From contig NZ_JAAGVY010000001.1 of the NCBI RefSeq assembly GCF_010686655.1, positions 1 to 64,000 of the forward strand: a stretch of 64,000 nt of DNA. Reading direction: 5' to 3'. Within the stretch, counting starts at the first letter, position 1, and each line of letters opens with the position of its first letter. Below, piece by piece: positions 48,409 through 59,402 of the stretch. The position numbers and the translations under genes were made by a program. Origin of the DNA: Cryomorpha ignava (GTDB taxonomy: Bacteria > Bacteroidota > Bacteroidia > Flavobacteriales_D > Cryomorphaceae). The notes under the pieces are model-generated. The model did no database searches. It saw only the letters and a list, made by a program, of their open reading frames with translations, and was not told the DNA's origin.

Positions 48409-48972
48409 TTAGGAATCTTTTCTTTTGCGCGTTCTTTTGCGCGCCCGTCGGTAAAGCATAATTGCAATGCTTAGCACTATGCCAAGGGCAATAATACCGC
48501 CGGCTCCAAAAATCCAGCTCATGGTATTTTTAAACACCACCGTAAATACGATTGCGAAAAGCAAAACGGTAGCAAGCTCATTGTAGAATCGCAGCTGTCC
48601 ACTTGTCATAGGATATTTATCGCGCTGCTGCTTTCTGAATATAACATGAAGGGAAATGTGGTAAAGCAAGAGCAGAAAAACGAAACCAAGCTTTACGTGC
48701 ATCCACGGAAGTGAAAGATAACCCGGCGCAATAACAACCATAACTATAGCTGTAAGAAGGGTGATAATCATTGCGGGCCAGGTAATAATAAACCAAAGCC
48801 TACGCGCCATAAGTTTTAACTGTCTAATTACAGCACCACGCTCATTTTCGGGCAGTTGCATAGCTTCTACCTGATATATAAAAAGGCGCGGAATGTAAAA
48901 CAAACCCGCAAACCAGGATACGATGAAAATGATGTGCAGCGCTTTTGCCGCAAGATACCAGGAGCCAATCAT
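48409..48972 (-). CDS. hemJ: HemJ/CopD-family membrane protein
   Basis: 188 residues from ATG 48972 (MIGSWYLAAKALHIIFIVSWFAG); an open frame extends to 49200, but that part overlaps the divergent promoter and gene and lacks protein character. Five membrane helices. LHIIFIVSWFAGLFYIPRLF with the conserved His and Arg, PWMHVKLGFV with the second His, and LRFYNELATVLLF match HemJ, the oxygen-independent protoporphyrinogen IX oxidase family; CopD-type annotation is also used. Charged tail RRARKRTRKRKDS. Divergent from the thioesterase gene. Confidence 0.75.
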   Translation of the reverse strand: MIGSWYLAAKALHIIFIVSWFAGLFYIPRLFIYQVEAMQLPENERGAVIRQLKLMARRLWFIITWPAMIITLLTAIVMVVIAPGYLSLPWMHVKLGFVFLLLLYHISLHVIFRKQQRDKYPMTSGQLRFYNELATVLLFAIVFTVVFKNTMSWIFGAGGIIALGIVLSIAIMLYRRARKRTRKRKDS

Positions 48973-49098
48973 TGGTGCAAAACTAAGAGATGAAATTGGA
49001 TATATTTCAAAAAATATAGAAGTGCTCAATTCAGCTCGAACAAATAGGGGTTTATTGATAAGTTGAGCTCGAGCAGGGCAAAACGAAATTCTGCGCTT

Positions 49099-49106
49099 AT
49101 CTTTGC
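49099..49106 (+). promoter_or_regulatory. Minus-7 box of the thioesterase gene
   Basis: TATCTTTG, exact TAnnTTTG match, 20 bp before ATG 49127. It lies inside a longer open frame (TTG at 49103) and therefore supports 49127 as the true start. Confidence 0.6.
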
Positions 49107-49126
49107 AGTCCAAAAATGACATTGTA

Positions 49127-49639
49127 ATGAGCGAAAAGAAATTTGCGAGAGAAACGTTTGCTTCTACTTCAAAAATTATTCTTCCCAACGATACCAACAC
49201 ATTGGGAAATCTGATGGGAGGTCAGCTATTGAACTGGATGGATATAAATGCGGCTATTTCGGCACAGCGCCATTGCCGCCGTGTGGTGGTTACGGCAGCC
49301 GTAAACAATGTATCGTTTAACCGTCCGGTAAAATTGGGCGATATACTTACTATTGAATCAAAAGTATCGCGTGCTTTTTCATCGTCGATGGAAGTATTTT
49401 TGGATGTTTTTACAGAAAATCACCGTACCGGAAAACGTACCAAATGCAATGAAGCTATTTACAGCTTTGTAGCTGTAGATCAAGTGGGTCAGCCCATAAA
49501 TGTGCCTGAGATGATACCGGAAACAGATCTTGAAAAAGAACGTTTTGCGGGAGCTTTGCGCAGACGACAGCTAAGTTTGATTTTGTCTGGACGAATGGAT
49601 CCGAAAGATGCTACTGAGCTGAAGGCGCTATTTGCTTGA
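49127..49639 (+). CDS. Acyl-CoA thioesterase, hotdog fold
   Basis: 170 residues from ATG 49127. Acyl-CoA hydrolase signature GNLMGGQLLNWMDINAAISAQRHC at about residues 25-50, with VSFNRPVKLGDILTI for the second hotdog strand. Such enzymes hydrolyse fatty acyl-CoA to free acid and CoA in the cytoplasm. It is monocistronic; the C-terminal helix is Arg-rich (RRRQLSLILSG). Confidence 0.85.
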   Translation: MSEKKFARETFASTSKIILPNDTNTLGNLMGGQLLNWMDINAAISAQRHCRRVVVTAAVNNVSFNRPVKLGDILTIESKVSRAFSSSMEVFLDVFTENHRTGKRTKCNEAIYSFVAVDQVGQPINVPEMIPETDLEKERFAGALRRRQLSLILSGRMDPKDATELKALFA

Positions 49640-49691
49640 TAGTTAAACAGGTGCTGTCATTTATTCCGCAGCAGGAGAGATTATAAGTAAT

Positions 49692-49706
49692 GTCAATTAA
49701 ATTGAC
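49692..49706. other. 15-bp AT-rich palindrome between convergent genes
   Basis: GTCAATTAAATTGAC, perfect 7+1+7, between the ends of the thioesterase and lysA genes. Could act as a weak bidirectional terminator; no strong T tract. Confidence 0.35.
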
Positions 49707-49729
49707 TGAAATTGCCTAATTAACTATAT

Positions 49730-50881
49730 CTACCGATAAACTACCGCAGCTTTATCTCGCAAGTTATAAGACGATGACATCACCTCCCCATATGCGCCAA
49801 CACTTCTTATCGCGATGATGTCGCCTCTTTCTGTTTTAGGAAGGGCAATGGCCTTTCCAAAACAGTCTGATGATTCGCAAATAGGACCTACAACATCGTA
49901 TTTTGAAGAGGGGTCATCGTTTAATTTGCTTAAGTTTTGAATAAGGTGAAAAGACTGGTACAAAGCTGGTCTAATCAGTTCTGTCATTCCGGCGTCAAGA
50001 ATTGTGAAGTTGGTTTTTATACCCTCCTTAATATATAAAACTCTGGAAATCAAACTGGCGCATTGAGCCACTACAGACCTGCCCAGTTCGAAATGCAATT
50101 CCTGATTTGGTCTGAGATTCAAAAACTTTTTGAAAATCTGGAAGTAAGTCTTAAAATCCGGAATAGGCTCGCCATCGGGATTTTGGTAATTAACACCCAA
50201 TCCACCTCCTACATTAATGTGGTGTATCTCAATACCCCGGTCGCTAAACTCCCTTTGGTAATCATTCACTCTATTGCAGAGGTTTTTAAAAACAGATAAG
50301 TCCAGAATCTGTGAACCAATGTGAAAGTGTAAACCAAGTAATTTGATGTTGGTCAATTTTGCTAATAACTCAAACAGGGCGCTCAATTCCCAATGGTTGA
50401 TACCAAATTTATTTTCTTCAAGACCCGTGGTGATGTAGTAATGCGTTTTGGCATTCACATTTGGATTGAATCTGATGGCTATCGGTGCCTCAAGCCCCAT
50501 CTTACCCGCCATAGTATCTATTACTTCCAACTCTGGCAATGATTCTACATTGAATGTGAATATCCCGGTTTTCAAGGCATATTCTATTTCTTCATCCGTT
50601 TTTCCCACCCCGGCAAAAGCAATTTTGCCTGGCTCAAATCTATTTTTGATAGCCCACTTAATTTCATTGCCGCTAACGCAATCTATTCCCAGTCCGTACT
50701 CCTTTATTTTTGCTAAAATACGATCATTCGTATTTGCCTTAATGGCATAATGAACTTTGTAATTGAAACCCGCAATTTCATCATTAATCACCTTAAGCGT
50801 TTCGTCCAACACGGTTAAGTCGTAATAGTAAAAAGGCGTTTTGTGGTTTTGAAAACCCGCAATTATTTCCTTATTGAACAT
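49730..50881 (-). CDS. lysA: Diaminopimelate decarboxylase
   Basis: 383 residues. PLP-binding VHYAIKANTND with the Schiff-base Lys near residue 48, HFHIGSQ, INVGGGLGVNY and the substrate-binding GPICESSD motif. It makes lysine from meso-diaminopimelate, the last step of the lysine pathway. The stop of lysC lies four bases ahead of its start, so lysC-lysA is an operon. Confidence 0.94.
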   Translation of the reverse strand: MFNKEIIAGFQNHKTPFYYYDLTVLDETLKVINDEIAGFNYKVHYAIKANTNDRILAKIKEYGLGIDCVSGNEIKWAIKNRFEPGKIAFAGVGKTDEEIEYALKTGIFTFNVESLPELEVIDTMAGKMGLEAPIAIRFNPNVNAKTHYYITTGLEENKFGINHWELSALFELLAKLTNIKLLGLHFHIGSQILDLSVFKNLCNRVNDYQREFSDRGIEIHHINVGGGLGVNYQNPDGEPIPDFKTYFQIFKKFLNLRPNQELHFELGRSVVAQCASLISRVLYIKEGIKTNFTILDAGMTELIRPALYQSFHLIQNLSKLNDDPSSKYDVVGPICESSDCFGKAIALPKTERGDIIAIRSVGAYGEVMSSSYNLRDKAAVVYR

Positions 50882-50885
50882 GGCT

Positions 50886-52196
50886 TCAGGAAAATAAGGT
50901 ATTTAGATTTTGTAATGCCATTTTTTTATGATCGGTATCAACCAAAAGAGAAATATTGTGATTGCTGCCCCCGTATGAAATCATTCTGATTGGAACTTTT
51001 TTAAGTGCATCAAACACCTGATTGGCAACTCCTTTATCCGTTCGTATAAAATCGCCTACGATACAGATAATGGTTTGATTTTGATCCACTTCTACATTCC
51101 CATATTTAGCTAATTCAATTTGGATAGCTTCAAGGTGTGTTGCGTCATCGATCGTTACAGAAACTGCTACTTCAGATGTGGAAATCATGTCAATGGGCGT
51201 TTTATAGAGCTCGAATATTTCGAATACCTTTCTCAAAAAACCATAAGCTAAGAGCATTCTGCTCGAGTTTATTTTAATAGCCGTTATATTGTCTTTAGCA
51301 GCCACGGCTTTTATACCACTGCCCGACGATTGCGCGGTAATTAAAGTGCCCTCCGCATCAGGAGCCAGGGTGCTTTTGAGCCTTACCGGAATATTTGCTT
51401 TTTTGGCCGGTAAAATGCTTGAAGGATGCAGAATTTTTGCACCGAAGTATGCAAGCTCTGCAGCCTCATCAAATGTCAATTGTTTTATTGGATGGGTGTG
51501 GTCAACAACCCTCGGGTCATTGTTGTGCATACCGTCAATATCAGTCCAGATTTGCACTTCATTGGCTTGTAGAGCCACCCCAATAAGCGAAGCAGAATAA
51601 TCACTTCCGCCTCGTTTAAGGTTATCCAATTCTCCATACACATTGCGACAAATAAAACCTTGGGTGATAAAAAGTTGGACTTCCTCATTCACAGAAAGCA
51701 AGCGATTGAGATTTTCTTTTATGTAAAAGTAATCGGGTTCTAAATCCTTGTCAATTCGCATAAAACTTAGAGCAGGCAACAAAACCGATGCGGTATTTAT
51801 TTCTGCTAAATACAAATGGAATAAGGCGGTTGACAGTAATTCACCTTGAGCCAGAATAGCTTTTTCCTCATGCAGGGTAAAAGAGTCTAAAGTAAAGGAA
51901 TGAAGGTAATCAAAGTGAGATTTTATTAAGTCTTTGCCTTTGGTCTTGAATTCTATAGAGCTAAAAAGCTCTTCTACGATTTGAAGATATTTTGCGCGCA
52001 AACCTTCTACCAGATTTGCTGCAATTTCGTTTTTCTTTTCGAAAAGACAGTTTGCAACTTCAACGAGACTATCAGTAGTGCCAGACATTGCCGACAAAAC
52101 CACAACTTTTGGCTCTGGGGTTAGAACCAAATTAGCCACTTCTTTCATACGTTGGGCGGACCCTACGGAGGTACCACCAAACTTCAATACAACCAT
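50886..52196 (-). CDS. lysC: Aspartate kinase
   Basis: 436 residues. KFGGTSVGSAQRMKEVANL at the start, VVLSAMSGTTDS, RGGSDYSASLIGVALQANEVQIWTDIDGM, then two ACT domains (about 310-430: RMLLAYGFLRKVFEIFELYKTPIDMISTSEVAVSV and QTIICIVGDFIRTDKGV). It phosphorylates aspartate at the head of Lys, Met and Thr synthesis; the ACT domains suggest feedback control by lysine or threonine. Monofunctional, which fits the separate homoserine dehydrogenase in the divergent operon. Confidence 0.93.
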   Translation of the reverse strand: MVVLKFGGTSVGSAQRMKEVANLVLTPEPKVVVLSAMSGTTDSLVEVANCLFEKKNEIAANLVEGLRAKYLQIVEELFSSIEFKTKGKDLIKSHFDYLHSFTLDSFTLHEEKAILAQGELLSTALFHLYLAEINTASVLLPALSFMRIDKDLEPDYFYIKENLNRLLSVNEEVQLFITQGFICRNVYGELDNLKRGGSDYSASLIGVALQANEVQIWTDIDGMHNNDPRVVDHTHPIKQLTFDEAAELAYFGAKILHPSSILPAKKANIPVRLKSTLAPDAEGTLITAQSSGSGIKAVAAKDNITAIKINSSRMLLAYGFLRKVFEIFELYKTPIDMISTSEVAVSVTIDDATHLEAIQIELAKYGNVEVDQNQTIICIVGDFIRTDKGVANQVFDALKKVPIRMISYGGSNHNISLLVDTDHKKMALQNLNTLFS

Positions 52197-52445
52197 TTTG
52201 TAAAATTTAGGTGAAAGTAAATAAAAGTGATTGCTTCATCAATGAATCGGCTTTTATTGTATAAAGTAATGTTGAATGGGTCGCTTTAAATTTAGCAGAA
52301 CGAATTTGTGGTTTACGATTGTCGGAATAATGTATATTTGACTCTCTGTTCTTACGAAAACGGCATGAAAGGCGAGATGATGAGTCGAATTTTTTGAAAT
52401 TATGATATTGATTACCAGCTTCTTATAAATTTCTTCTCTAAAATA

Positions 52446-52478
52446 TTTGCTTTTTACATAAATTATACTCTAAATTTG
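52446..52478 (+). promoter_or_regulatory. Promoter of the met leader/metY-metX-hom operon
   Basis: TTTG (52446-52449), 21-bp spacer, TAAATTTG (52471-52478), a textbook Bacteroidota promoter. Transcription should start near 52485, some 14 nt before the leader peptide ATG. Confidence 0.7.
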
Positions 52479-52498
52479 TCATTCCTATTGAAAGGACA

Positions 52499-52591
52499 AT
52501 GAATAATTCTTCGCTACATATTTCTATTACCAGCGCAATGCCTACTCACATGATGTGTTTTATGTGTTGTATGTGCACCTGCATGCGCTGA
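52499..52591 (+). CDS. Methionine/cysteine-rich leader peptide
   Basis: 30 codons, ATG at 52499 to TGA at 52589-52591. The sequence runs MNNSSLHISITSAMPTH followed by MMCFMCCMCTCMR. Seven Met and five Cys in all; the last 13 residues hold five Met and five Cys. AAAGGA stands two bases before the ATG. It lies about 20 bp after the promoter and 140 bp before metY, and its stop codon is inside a sequence repeated in the attenuator hairpin. This is the classic arrangement for ribosome-mediated attenuation, where stalling at codons for scarce methionine or cysteine controls the downstream operon. That it is translated and regulates is inference. Confidence 0.75.
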   Translation: MNNSSLHISITSAMPTHMMCFMCCMCTCMR

Positions 52592-52680
52592 AGCGAAAGA
52601 AATCCCATTAAGTAAATTTTATGTGATACTTGCCCGCTGAAGCCTATGCTTCGGACGGGAATTCCTGTATCCAGTCCCCT
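52586..52680 (+). promoter_or_regulatory. Attenuator-like alternative hairpins ahead of metY
   Basis: Segment 1, CGCTGAAGC (52586-52594), spans the leader stop codon. Segment 2 is the same nine bases at 52635-52643. Segment 3, GCTTCGGACGGG (52648-52659), can pair with either. With segment 2 it forms an 11-bp hairpin (CCCG/CGGG plus CTGAAGC/GCTTCGG, one bulged A). Its 3' part (GGAC at 52653-52656) can also pair with GTCC at 52674-52677 to form a weaker hairpin, followed by TCGTTTTATC. Thus pairings compete. The T tract is not strong, so whether control is by transcription termination or translation is open. Confidence 0.6.
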
Positions 52681-52720
52681 CGTTTTATCTCTCTACGCTT
52701 TTATCTAATAATCCATATAA

Positions 52721-54072
<1,352 letters not shown>

Positions 54073-54073
<1 letters not shown>

Positions 54074-56112
54074 TGGAAGACAAGATATTTCAATCGGAAG
54101 TTGATTTGGAATTGGGCGATGGCGGGCTGCTAAAGCGGCCTGCCATCGCCTACCAAATATGGGGAAAGCCCAAGCCCGACGGCAGCAATGTGGTATGGGT
54201 GTGTCATGCCCTTACGGCAAATGCAGACCCACTTGACTGGTGGCGCGGACTATTTGGAAATACCGCTATTTTCAATCCAAAAGATTACTGCATTGTATGC
54301 GCCAATATACTTGGCTCTTGCTATGGAAGTACGGGTCCCCTTTCGGAAAATCCAGAATCGCGAGAGCCGTATTATTACGATTTTCCCAAATTGACGGTGC
54401 GCGATCTCATCAAAGCACATAAGTTGCTGGCGAAGAATCTTGAAATTGATAAAATCGGGGTATTAATCGGTGGTTCTTTGGGTGGCCACCAGGCCTTGCA
54501 ATGGGCAGTTGATGAGCCCGATAGGTTTGAAAATCTTATAGTTATCGCCACATCAGCAATCCATTCGCCCTGGGGCATTGCCTTCAACGAATCGCAGCGC
54601 ATGGCTATTGAAGCCGATGGCACATGGGGAGAATTATCGCCCGAAGCAGGCCTTTTAGGAATGAGCGCTGCACGTAGTATGGCATTGCTTTCATACCGCA
54701 ACTATTCAGCTTACGCGAATACGCAGGCAAGAACCGATACCGATATCCCATGGAAATGGCGGGCTAAATCTTATCAAAATTACCAGGGCAAAAAGCTGGC
54801 GGAACGGTTTAATGCCTTGAGCTATTACTGGCTTACCCACACTATGGATAGCCATGATATTGGGCTTGGGTATGGTGGAGTTGAAGCAGCCCTTGGTCGA
54901 ATTAAAGCCAAAACACTCTCTATTTCAATTGATAGCGATTTGCTTTTTCCGCCAATGGAGCAAGAGAGAATAGCCCAGAGAATCAAAAATGGAAAGCATT
55001 TATCTATACAATCTGACTTTGGCCACGATGGATTTCTAATCGAAACTAAAAAGTTATCAGAAGCGATTTCTGGCTTTCTAAAATCAAAAGACATCCACCT
55101 TAAAAAAGAAATTACAAGCGAAATTAATCATCACAACACGATAAAAATGAAACAAAAAATAGGAATTATTGGTCACGGAACGGTTGGTGCGGCGCTCTAC
55201 AAGCAAGTTGAGAACCTTCCGGAATACGAAGTGATAAAAATTGCTGTAAAGCACCCCGCGAAGCACAAAAATTTGACGGGTAGCCTTTTGGCAAGAGACG
55301 CCTGGGAGATTATTGATCATCCCGAAATTCAAATTGTACTCGAAGCAATAGACCATTCTGGCGATGCTTTGGACTATGCTCTAAAGACCTTAAAGCAGGG
55401 CAAAACTTATATTTCCGCAAGCAAGAAGATGCTCGCAGAAAATCTCTCCGTTTTACTTCGCACCGAGCGCGAATATGGTGGGCATCTGCTATACGAGGCG
55501 GCTGTAGGTGGCGCAATACCTGTTCTTCGCGCAATCCGAGAACATCTTACTGCAGAGCCCATAAGCCGCATAAGGGGAATTATCAATGGCTCATGCAATT
55601 ACATTCTCACTAAAATGGCTCTGGAAGGTATTGAATTTGAAACCGCTCTTGGACAAGCACAAGAATTGGGTTTTGCCGAGTCAGATCCTGCCAGCGATAT
55701 TGATGGGTTTGACACGTATTACAAAGCTGTTTTGCTTGCAGCTGCTTCCTTTGGCGAGATGCCTGAATTTACGCGCGTAAAAATGGAAGGCATCAGAGAG
55801 GTGAGCCTGGCTGACGTAAAGCGTGCTGCCAAACAAAACGAAAAAATAAAGCTGGTAGCCGACATTCAAAGAGTCGATGATCGCTTTATTATAGACATCC
55901 GACCCACCTATATTGAAAAATCCGATCTTCTTTTTCACATTGATAATGAGTTGAATGGCGTAATAATTTACGGGCAGCATACGGGGCCATTGCTATTTCA
56001 GGGGCCCGGTGCAGGAGGGAATCCAACAGCTTCGGCAATGGTGGGCGATCTGCTGAATGCACGCAATGGGTTGACAAAAAAAGTACAGAAGCTATTATTG
56101 GCTTTGAACTGA
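54073..56112 (+). CDS. metX: Fusion of homoserine O-acetyltransferase (MetX) and homoserine dehydrogenase
   Basis: 679 residues in one open frame. Residues 1-~345 are a complete MetX alpha/beta hydrolase: LGSCYGSTGPL, nucleophile Ser135 in IGGSLGGHQ, Asp near 291 (SIDSDLLFPP) and His near 318 (FGHDGFLIE). After a ~15-residue linker, Met359 opens a homoserine dehydrogenase: GIIGHGTVG (NAD(P) site, 364-372), YEAAVGGAIPVL, GIINGSCNYILTKM and DPASDIDGFDTYYKA. It lacks the C-terminal ACT domain of the usual enzyme. The two halves catalyse consecutive steps, aspartate semialdehyde to homoserine to O-acetylhomoserine. The internal ATG could also allow separate translation of the dehydrogenase. Confidence 0.88.
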
Positions 56113-56258
56113 TACGGATTAGGATATTGAATTTTTATGACGTTTTCCTTTTCAATTATTGGCTGGTTAGATAGTTCCGAATAATAGCATGTTTTAAAAC
56201 ACGGCTATGATCCCTATAAAAACACGTTTAAAATAAATGCTTTTCACGCTGTAAAAAT

Positions 56259-58574
56259 TTAAAGCGATTTCAGCTTAACTCCAACCAGAAAGGTACGTGG
56301 AAGGCTTGGGCCATAGATATAATTGCTGTCCCGATTTTTTCCAATATCGAAATCGTTTTGATATGCGTCAAAAATGTTTTTCGCGCCTGCGAATATCTCC
56401 AATCCTGTCTGCCCTTTCTTTAAGGCAAAGGTGTGACCAGCGCGCAAACCAACTTCTGTAAAGGGCGATGACGTGTAATACGCATCATCCCTATGACCAG
56501 TATCTTCACCTCCAAGATGTAGAATATCCATTTTGCCTGTGTACAGAAAATTTGCGGAAACATTCGTAATTCTCGAGATATTGTAGGTAAGGGTCGCATA
56601 TCCATACGTATTTGGTGTGCGCAAAAACTCGCGTTTGGCGGGAAGACCTTCCATGTTTTCAACAGGATCATTAAACAGACTGGTTTGAATAGTGAAACCC
56701 GCTTCTATATTAACAACGTAATCAAAATTAGCTCTTGCCTCTAAGGTAATTCCCTGCACGGTTGCTCCCGATCCATTTCTCTTTTCAAAGCGCTCGCCAA
56801 AATCATCTTCGCCAAGCGGAAATTGATAAAACGCATCATCAAGCGTCGTATAAAAACCCTCTACGGTAAATCCGAAAATGTAATGCTCCGTAGCTCTATC
56901 GTAATTTACAGAGCCTGTAAAACTGTTTGATCTTTCTTCTTTCAAATTATCGGCCAGAGTGATGCGCGAAACGCCACCACCTGCAAAGGCAATGTGTAGA
57001 TCGGCATCGAAAGCCTGCGGAGCGCGGAAACCAGTACCCCAGCCCAATCGGAATTGCATGTTTTTGTCAAGTTTATAGAGCAACGAGAGTCGCGGACTGA
57101 AAACCATGTTATCAACCAAATTGTGCTTATCGAGTCTGAATCCGGCCAGAAAGTTCAGCTTTTTGGTTACATCCCAATCGTTTTGCACAAAAATGCCCAG
57201 ATCTGTTGTTGTTTGATCTATCAGATAATTATAGGCATCAATTTCGTCGTAAACGCTGTCATACAGATATTCACCGCCGATAGTAAGCACGGCGCTTCCG
57301 CCTAAAAATTGCTTAAATTTATTATCAAACTGGAGTCCACCTTGGTGGGTAATTACATCGGAAGCTCCATAAGGCGGATCGGCAAGAAAAACTTTTAGCT
57401 GTTCATCATCATCAGGCACAATGCCTGTGTAGTGCTGCCTATCTGTGCGCTGGGCGCCGTAATAAGCGATCAATGAATTATTATCTTCATTAAAATTGAT
57501 TTGATAATCAAGGCTTCCCATAAAAACATTGTGCGTGCGCTCTTCAGATTGCTTAGCCAGGTGGGCTGCCCCCTTTACCATTTCGCCACCATAGCGGTAT
57601 TCGTTAATGCTGCTAAGGCTTATTTCAAGTTTCTGATTTTTTGCCGGAAGGAAAAATAGGTTGGCACCAAATGAATTATTTTTAAGCTGTGGCAATTCAG
57701 AAAAGTTATCGCCATTTGCATCAAACGCCTTGCGGTTTCTATTGCTCACAAAAAAAGTCGCACCAGCATTTTGAGCTTCATTTACCAGCGTGGCATTTCC
57801 CGCAAGGATATTATCGTTGGTTTTACCTCTAATACTTTGAAACGTATTCGAAACGCTGTAGCCATTATCGTTTGGAACTTTAGTAATAACATTTACGGTA
57901 CCGCCAATAGCGCTTGACCCATAGAGTGCAGACACACCACCACGCACTGTTTCTATTCGCTCTATCATATTTACGGGGATTTGCTCTAGGCCGTACAAAC
58001 CTGTCAAGGGGCTAAAAGTCGGTCGACCATTTATCAATATTTGCGAGTATCCACCCTGCAAACCGTTCATTCTAATCTGTGTATAACTACAGGTTTGGCA
58101 ATCTGTTTCTACGCGAAGCCCGGGTTGAAAACGAAGACCTTCAGAAAGGTTGGTGGCCACAACCTGATCAAGATCCTTGCTGTCAATCAGGTTTACAATG
58201 ACCGGCGAATCCGTTTGCCGCTTAGCAGTGCGCGTGCCGGTTACCACTATCTCTTCTATATCGAGCATACCTTCTTTAAGTTTGGCATTAATTTCTACGG
58301 TTTCGCCTGCTTTTACATCCACAGAAGTGGAATATCGCTGAAAACCCAAAGTTGTTATTTCAATTGTTTGGGCTCCAACCGGAACATTATGTATTGTAAA
58401 ACTCCCGCTTTCGCTGGCAGCTGTACCCAGATTTGTATTTTTAACTTGCACTGCTGCAAAAGGGAGTGGTTTCCCATCGATATCGTTTACGCTTCCGCGA
58501 ATGTTGCCGATTTGAGCACAGCCGATTGAAAATGAGAAAATAATGATTAAAGTGAGCAGTATTAGTGATTTCAT
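56259..58574 (-). CDS. TonB-dependent outer-membrane receptor
   Basis: 771 residues. Signal peptide ending GCAQ near residue 21. A CarboxypepD_reg-like domain (30-100) is followed by IEEIVVTGTR (107-115, TonB-box-like), the plug domain with an unusual DCQTCSYTQIRMNGLQGGYSQILINGRPTF (C159 and C162), and a 22-strand barrel ending LVGVKLKSL. This CQTC plug motif occurs in a subgroup of receptors I associate with metal or heme uptake. Divergent from a DtxR-type metal regulator, with shared promoter region. Specific ligand is inference. Confidence 0.9.
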   Translation of the reverse strand: MKSLILLTLIIIFSFSIGCAQIGNIRGSVNDIDGKPLPFAAVQVKNTNLGTAASESGSFTIHNVPVGAQTIEITTLGFQRYSTSVDVKAGETVEINAKLKEGMLDIEEIVVTGTRTAKRQTDSPVIVNLIDSKDLDQVVATNLSEGLRFQPGLRVETDCQTCSYTQIRMNGLQGGYSQILINGRPTFSPLTGLYGLEQIPVNMIERIETVRGGVSALYGSSAIGGTVNVITKVPNDNGYSVSNTFQSIRGKTNDNILAGNATLVNEAQNAGATFFVSNRNRKAFDANGDNFSELPQLKNNSFGANLFFLPAKNQKLEISLSSINEYRYGGEMVKGAAHLAKQSEERTHNVFMGSLDYQINFNEDNNSLIAYYGAQRTDRQHYTGIVPDDDEQLKVFLADPPYGASDVITHQGGLQFDNKFKQFLGGSAVLTIGGEYLYDSVYDEIDAYNYLIDQTTTDLGIFVQNDWDVTKKLNFLAGFRLDKHNLVDNMVFSPRLSLLYKLDKNMQFRLGWGTGFRAPQAFDADLHIAFAGGGVSRITLADNLKEERSNSFTGSVNYDRATEHYIFGFTVEGFYTTLDDAFYQFPLGEDDFGERFEKRNGSGATVQGITLEARANFDYVVNIEAGFTIQTSLFNDPVENMEGLPAKREFLRTPNTYGYATLTYNISRITNVSANFLYTGKMDILHLGGEDTGHRDDAYYTSSPFTEVGLRAGHTFALKKGQTGLEIFAGAKNIFDAYQNDFDIGKNRDSNYIYGPSLPRTFLVGVKLKSL

Positions 58575-58590
58575 TCAATATTATTTGAAC

Positions 58591-58646
58591 ATACTTTTAA
58601 TTATTTTTAGCCAGTCAAAAGTATTTAGTTAGATTGATATAACAAA
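58591..58646 (-). promoter_or_regulatory. TonB-receptor promoter and inverted-repeat operator
   Basis: On the minus strand TTTG (complement of 58643-58646), a 19-bp spacer and TACTTTTG (complement of 58616-58623) match the Bacteroidota promoter. ATACTTTT (58591-58598) and AAAAGTAT (58617-58624) form an inverted repeat that covers the minus-7 box, a place where a DtxR-type repressor could block transcription. Confidence 0.55.
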
Positions 58647-58666
58647 TGTTTTCAAGATAATTTATT

Positions 58667-58674
58667 TACTTTTG
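58667..58674 (+). promoter_or_regulatory. Minus-7 box of the DtxR-type regulator
   Basis: TACTTTTG, exact TAnnTTTG match, 19 bp before the ATG. Confidence 0.55.
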
Positions 58675-58692
58675 TAGAATTGTAATTCAATT

Positions 58693-59349
58693 ATGGCATC
58701 TCCCACCGAAGAAAATTATCTAAAGGCTCTTTTTAATCTGAAAGATGAAGAAGGGAAAGTGAGTATTTCTGAACTTAGCTCTACCCTTGAAGTTAGTATG
58801 CCTACGGCAAATAGCATGGTAAAAAATCTGCTTAAAAAGGGGTTGATTATTTACGAAAAGTACAAGCCGATTGAGCTTACGGAAGAAGGCAAGAAAATGG
58901 CGGCTCTGGTGATCCGAAAACACCGCCTCACAGAGATGTACCTCGCCGAAAAGATGGGTTTTGGCTGGGAGGAAGTGCATGATATTGCCGAGCAAATTGA
59001 GCATATTAACTCGCCGATTTTCTTTGAGCGCATGGACAAGTTGCTCAACCACCCAAAAATTGATCCGCATGGCTCGCCCATACCAAATGCCCAAGGTATC
59101 ATTGCCGATTTAAAACACAAACCCTTAAATGAACACAAGCCTGGTGATGCAGTAAAGCTTGCCGCATTGGCACATTCATCAACTGAATTTCTCGATTTTC
59201 TAAATTCCCGAAATCTCAAATTGGGTACAGAGATTAATGTCATTTCTGTAGAGCCTTTTGACGGAAGTATGGTGGTGAGCTACAACGATCGGAAATCTGA
59301 AGGCCTTAGTGCTAAGGTTTGTGAGAGATTGCTGGTTGAGTTTCTTTAA
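58693..59349 (+). CDS. DtxR/MntR-family metal-dependent regulator
   Basis: 218 residues. N-terminal winged helix-turn-helix (TEENYLKALFNLKDEEGKVSISELSSTLEVSMPTANSMVKNL), the dimerisation and metal-binding helices (LIIRKHRLTEMYLAEKMGFGWEEVHDIAEQIEHI with His and Glu ligands), and the C-terminal SH3/FeoA-like domain (LKLGTEINVISVEPFDGSMVVSY). Full-length form of the Mn/Fe-dependent repressors. Divergent from the TonB receptor, so it likely represses iron or manganese uptake when the metal is plentiful. Autoregulation is possible. Confidence 0.92.
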   Translation: MASPTEENYLKALFNLKDEEGKVSISELSSTLEVSMPTANSMVKNLLKKGLIIYEKYKPIELTEEGKKMAALVIRKHRLTEMYLAEKMGFGWEEVHDIAEQIEHINSPIFFERMDKLLNHPKIDPHGSPIPNAQGIIADLKHKPLNEHKPGDAVKLAALAHSSTEFLDFLNSRNLKLGTEINVISVEPFDGSMVVSYNDRKSEGLSAKVCERLLVEFL

Positions 59350-59350
59350 A

Positions 59351-59402
59351 GCTGCAAGCCTTCCATACGAATCCGCTACAGTCGTAAGCTTCCGGCTGCA
59401 AG
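59351..59402. repeat. GCTGCAAG-type short repeat
   Basis: GCTGCAAG occurs at 59351-59358 and again at 59395-59402, with related words (AAGCCTTCC, GTAAGCTTCC) between. This belongs to the set of short word-like intergenic repeats found elsewhere in the window. Confidence 0.5.

Noticed and set aside
48973-49200. N-terminal extension of the HemJ-like gene on the minus strand
   Set aside because: It overlaps the divergent promoter and start of the thioesterase gene, and the membrane-protein family starts at the ATG at 48972.
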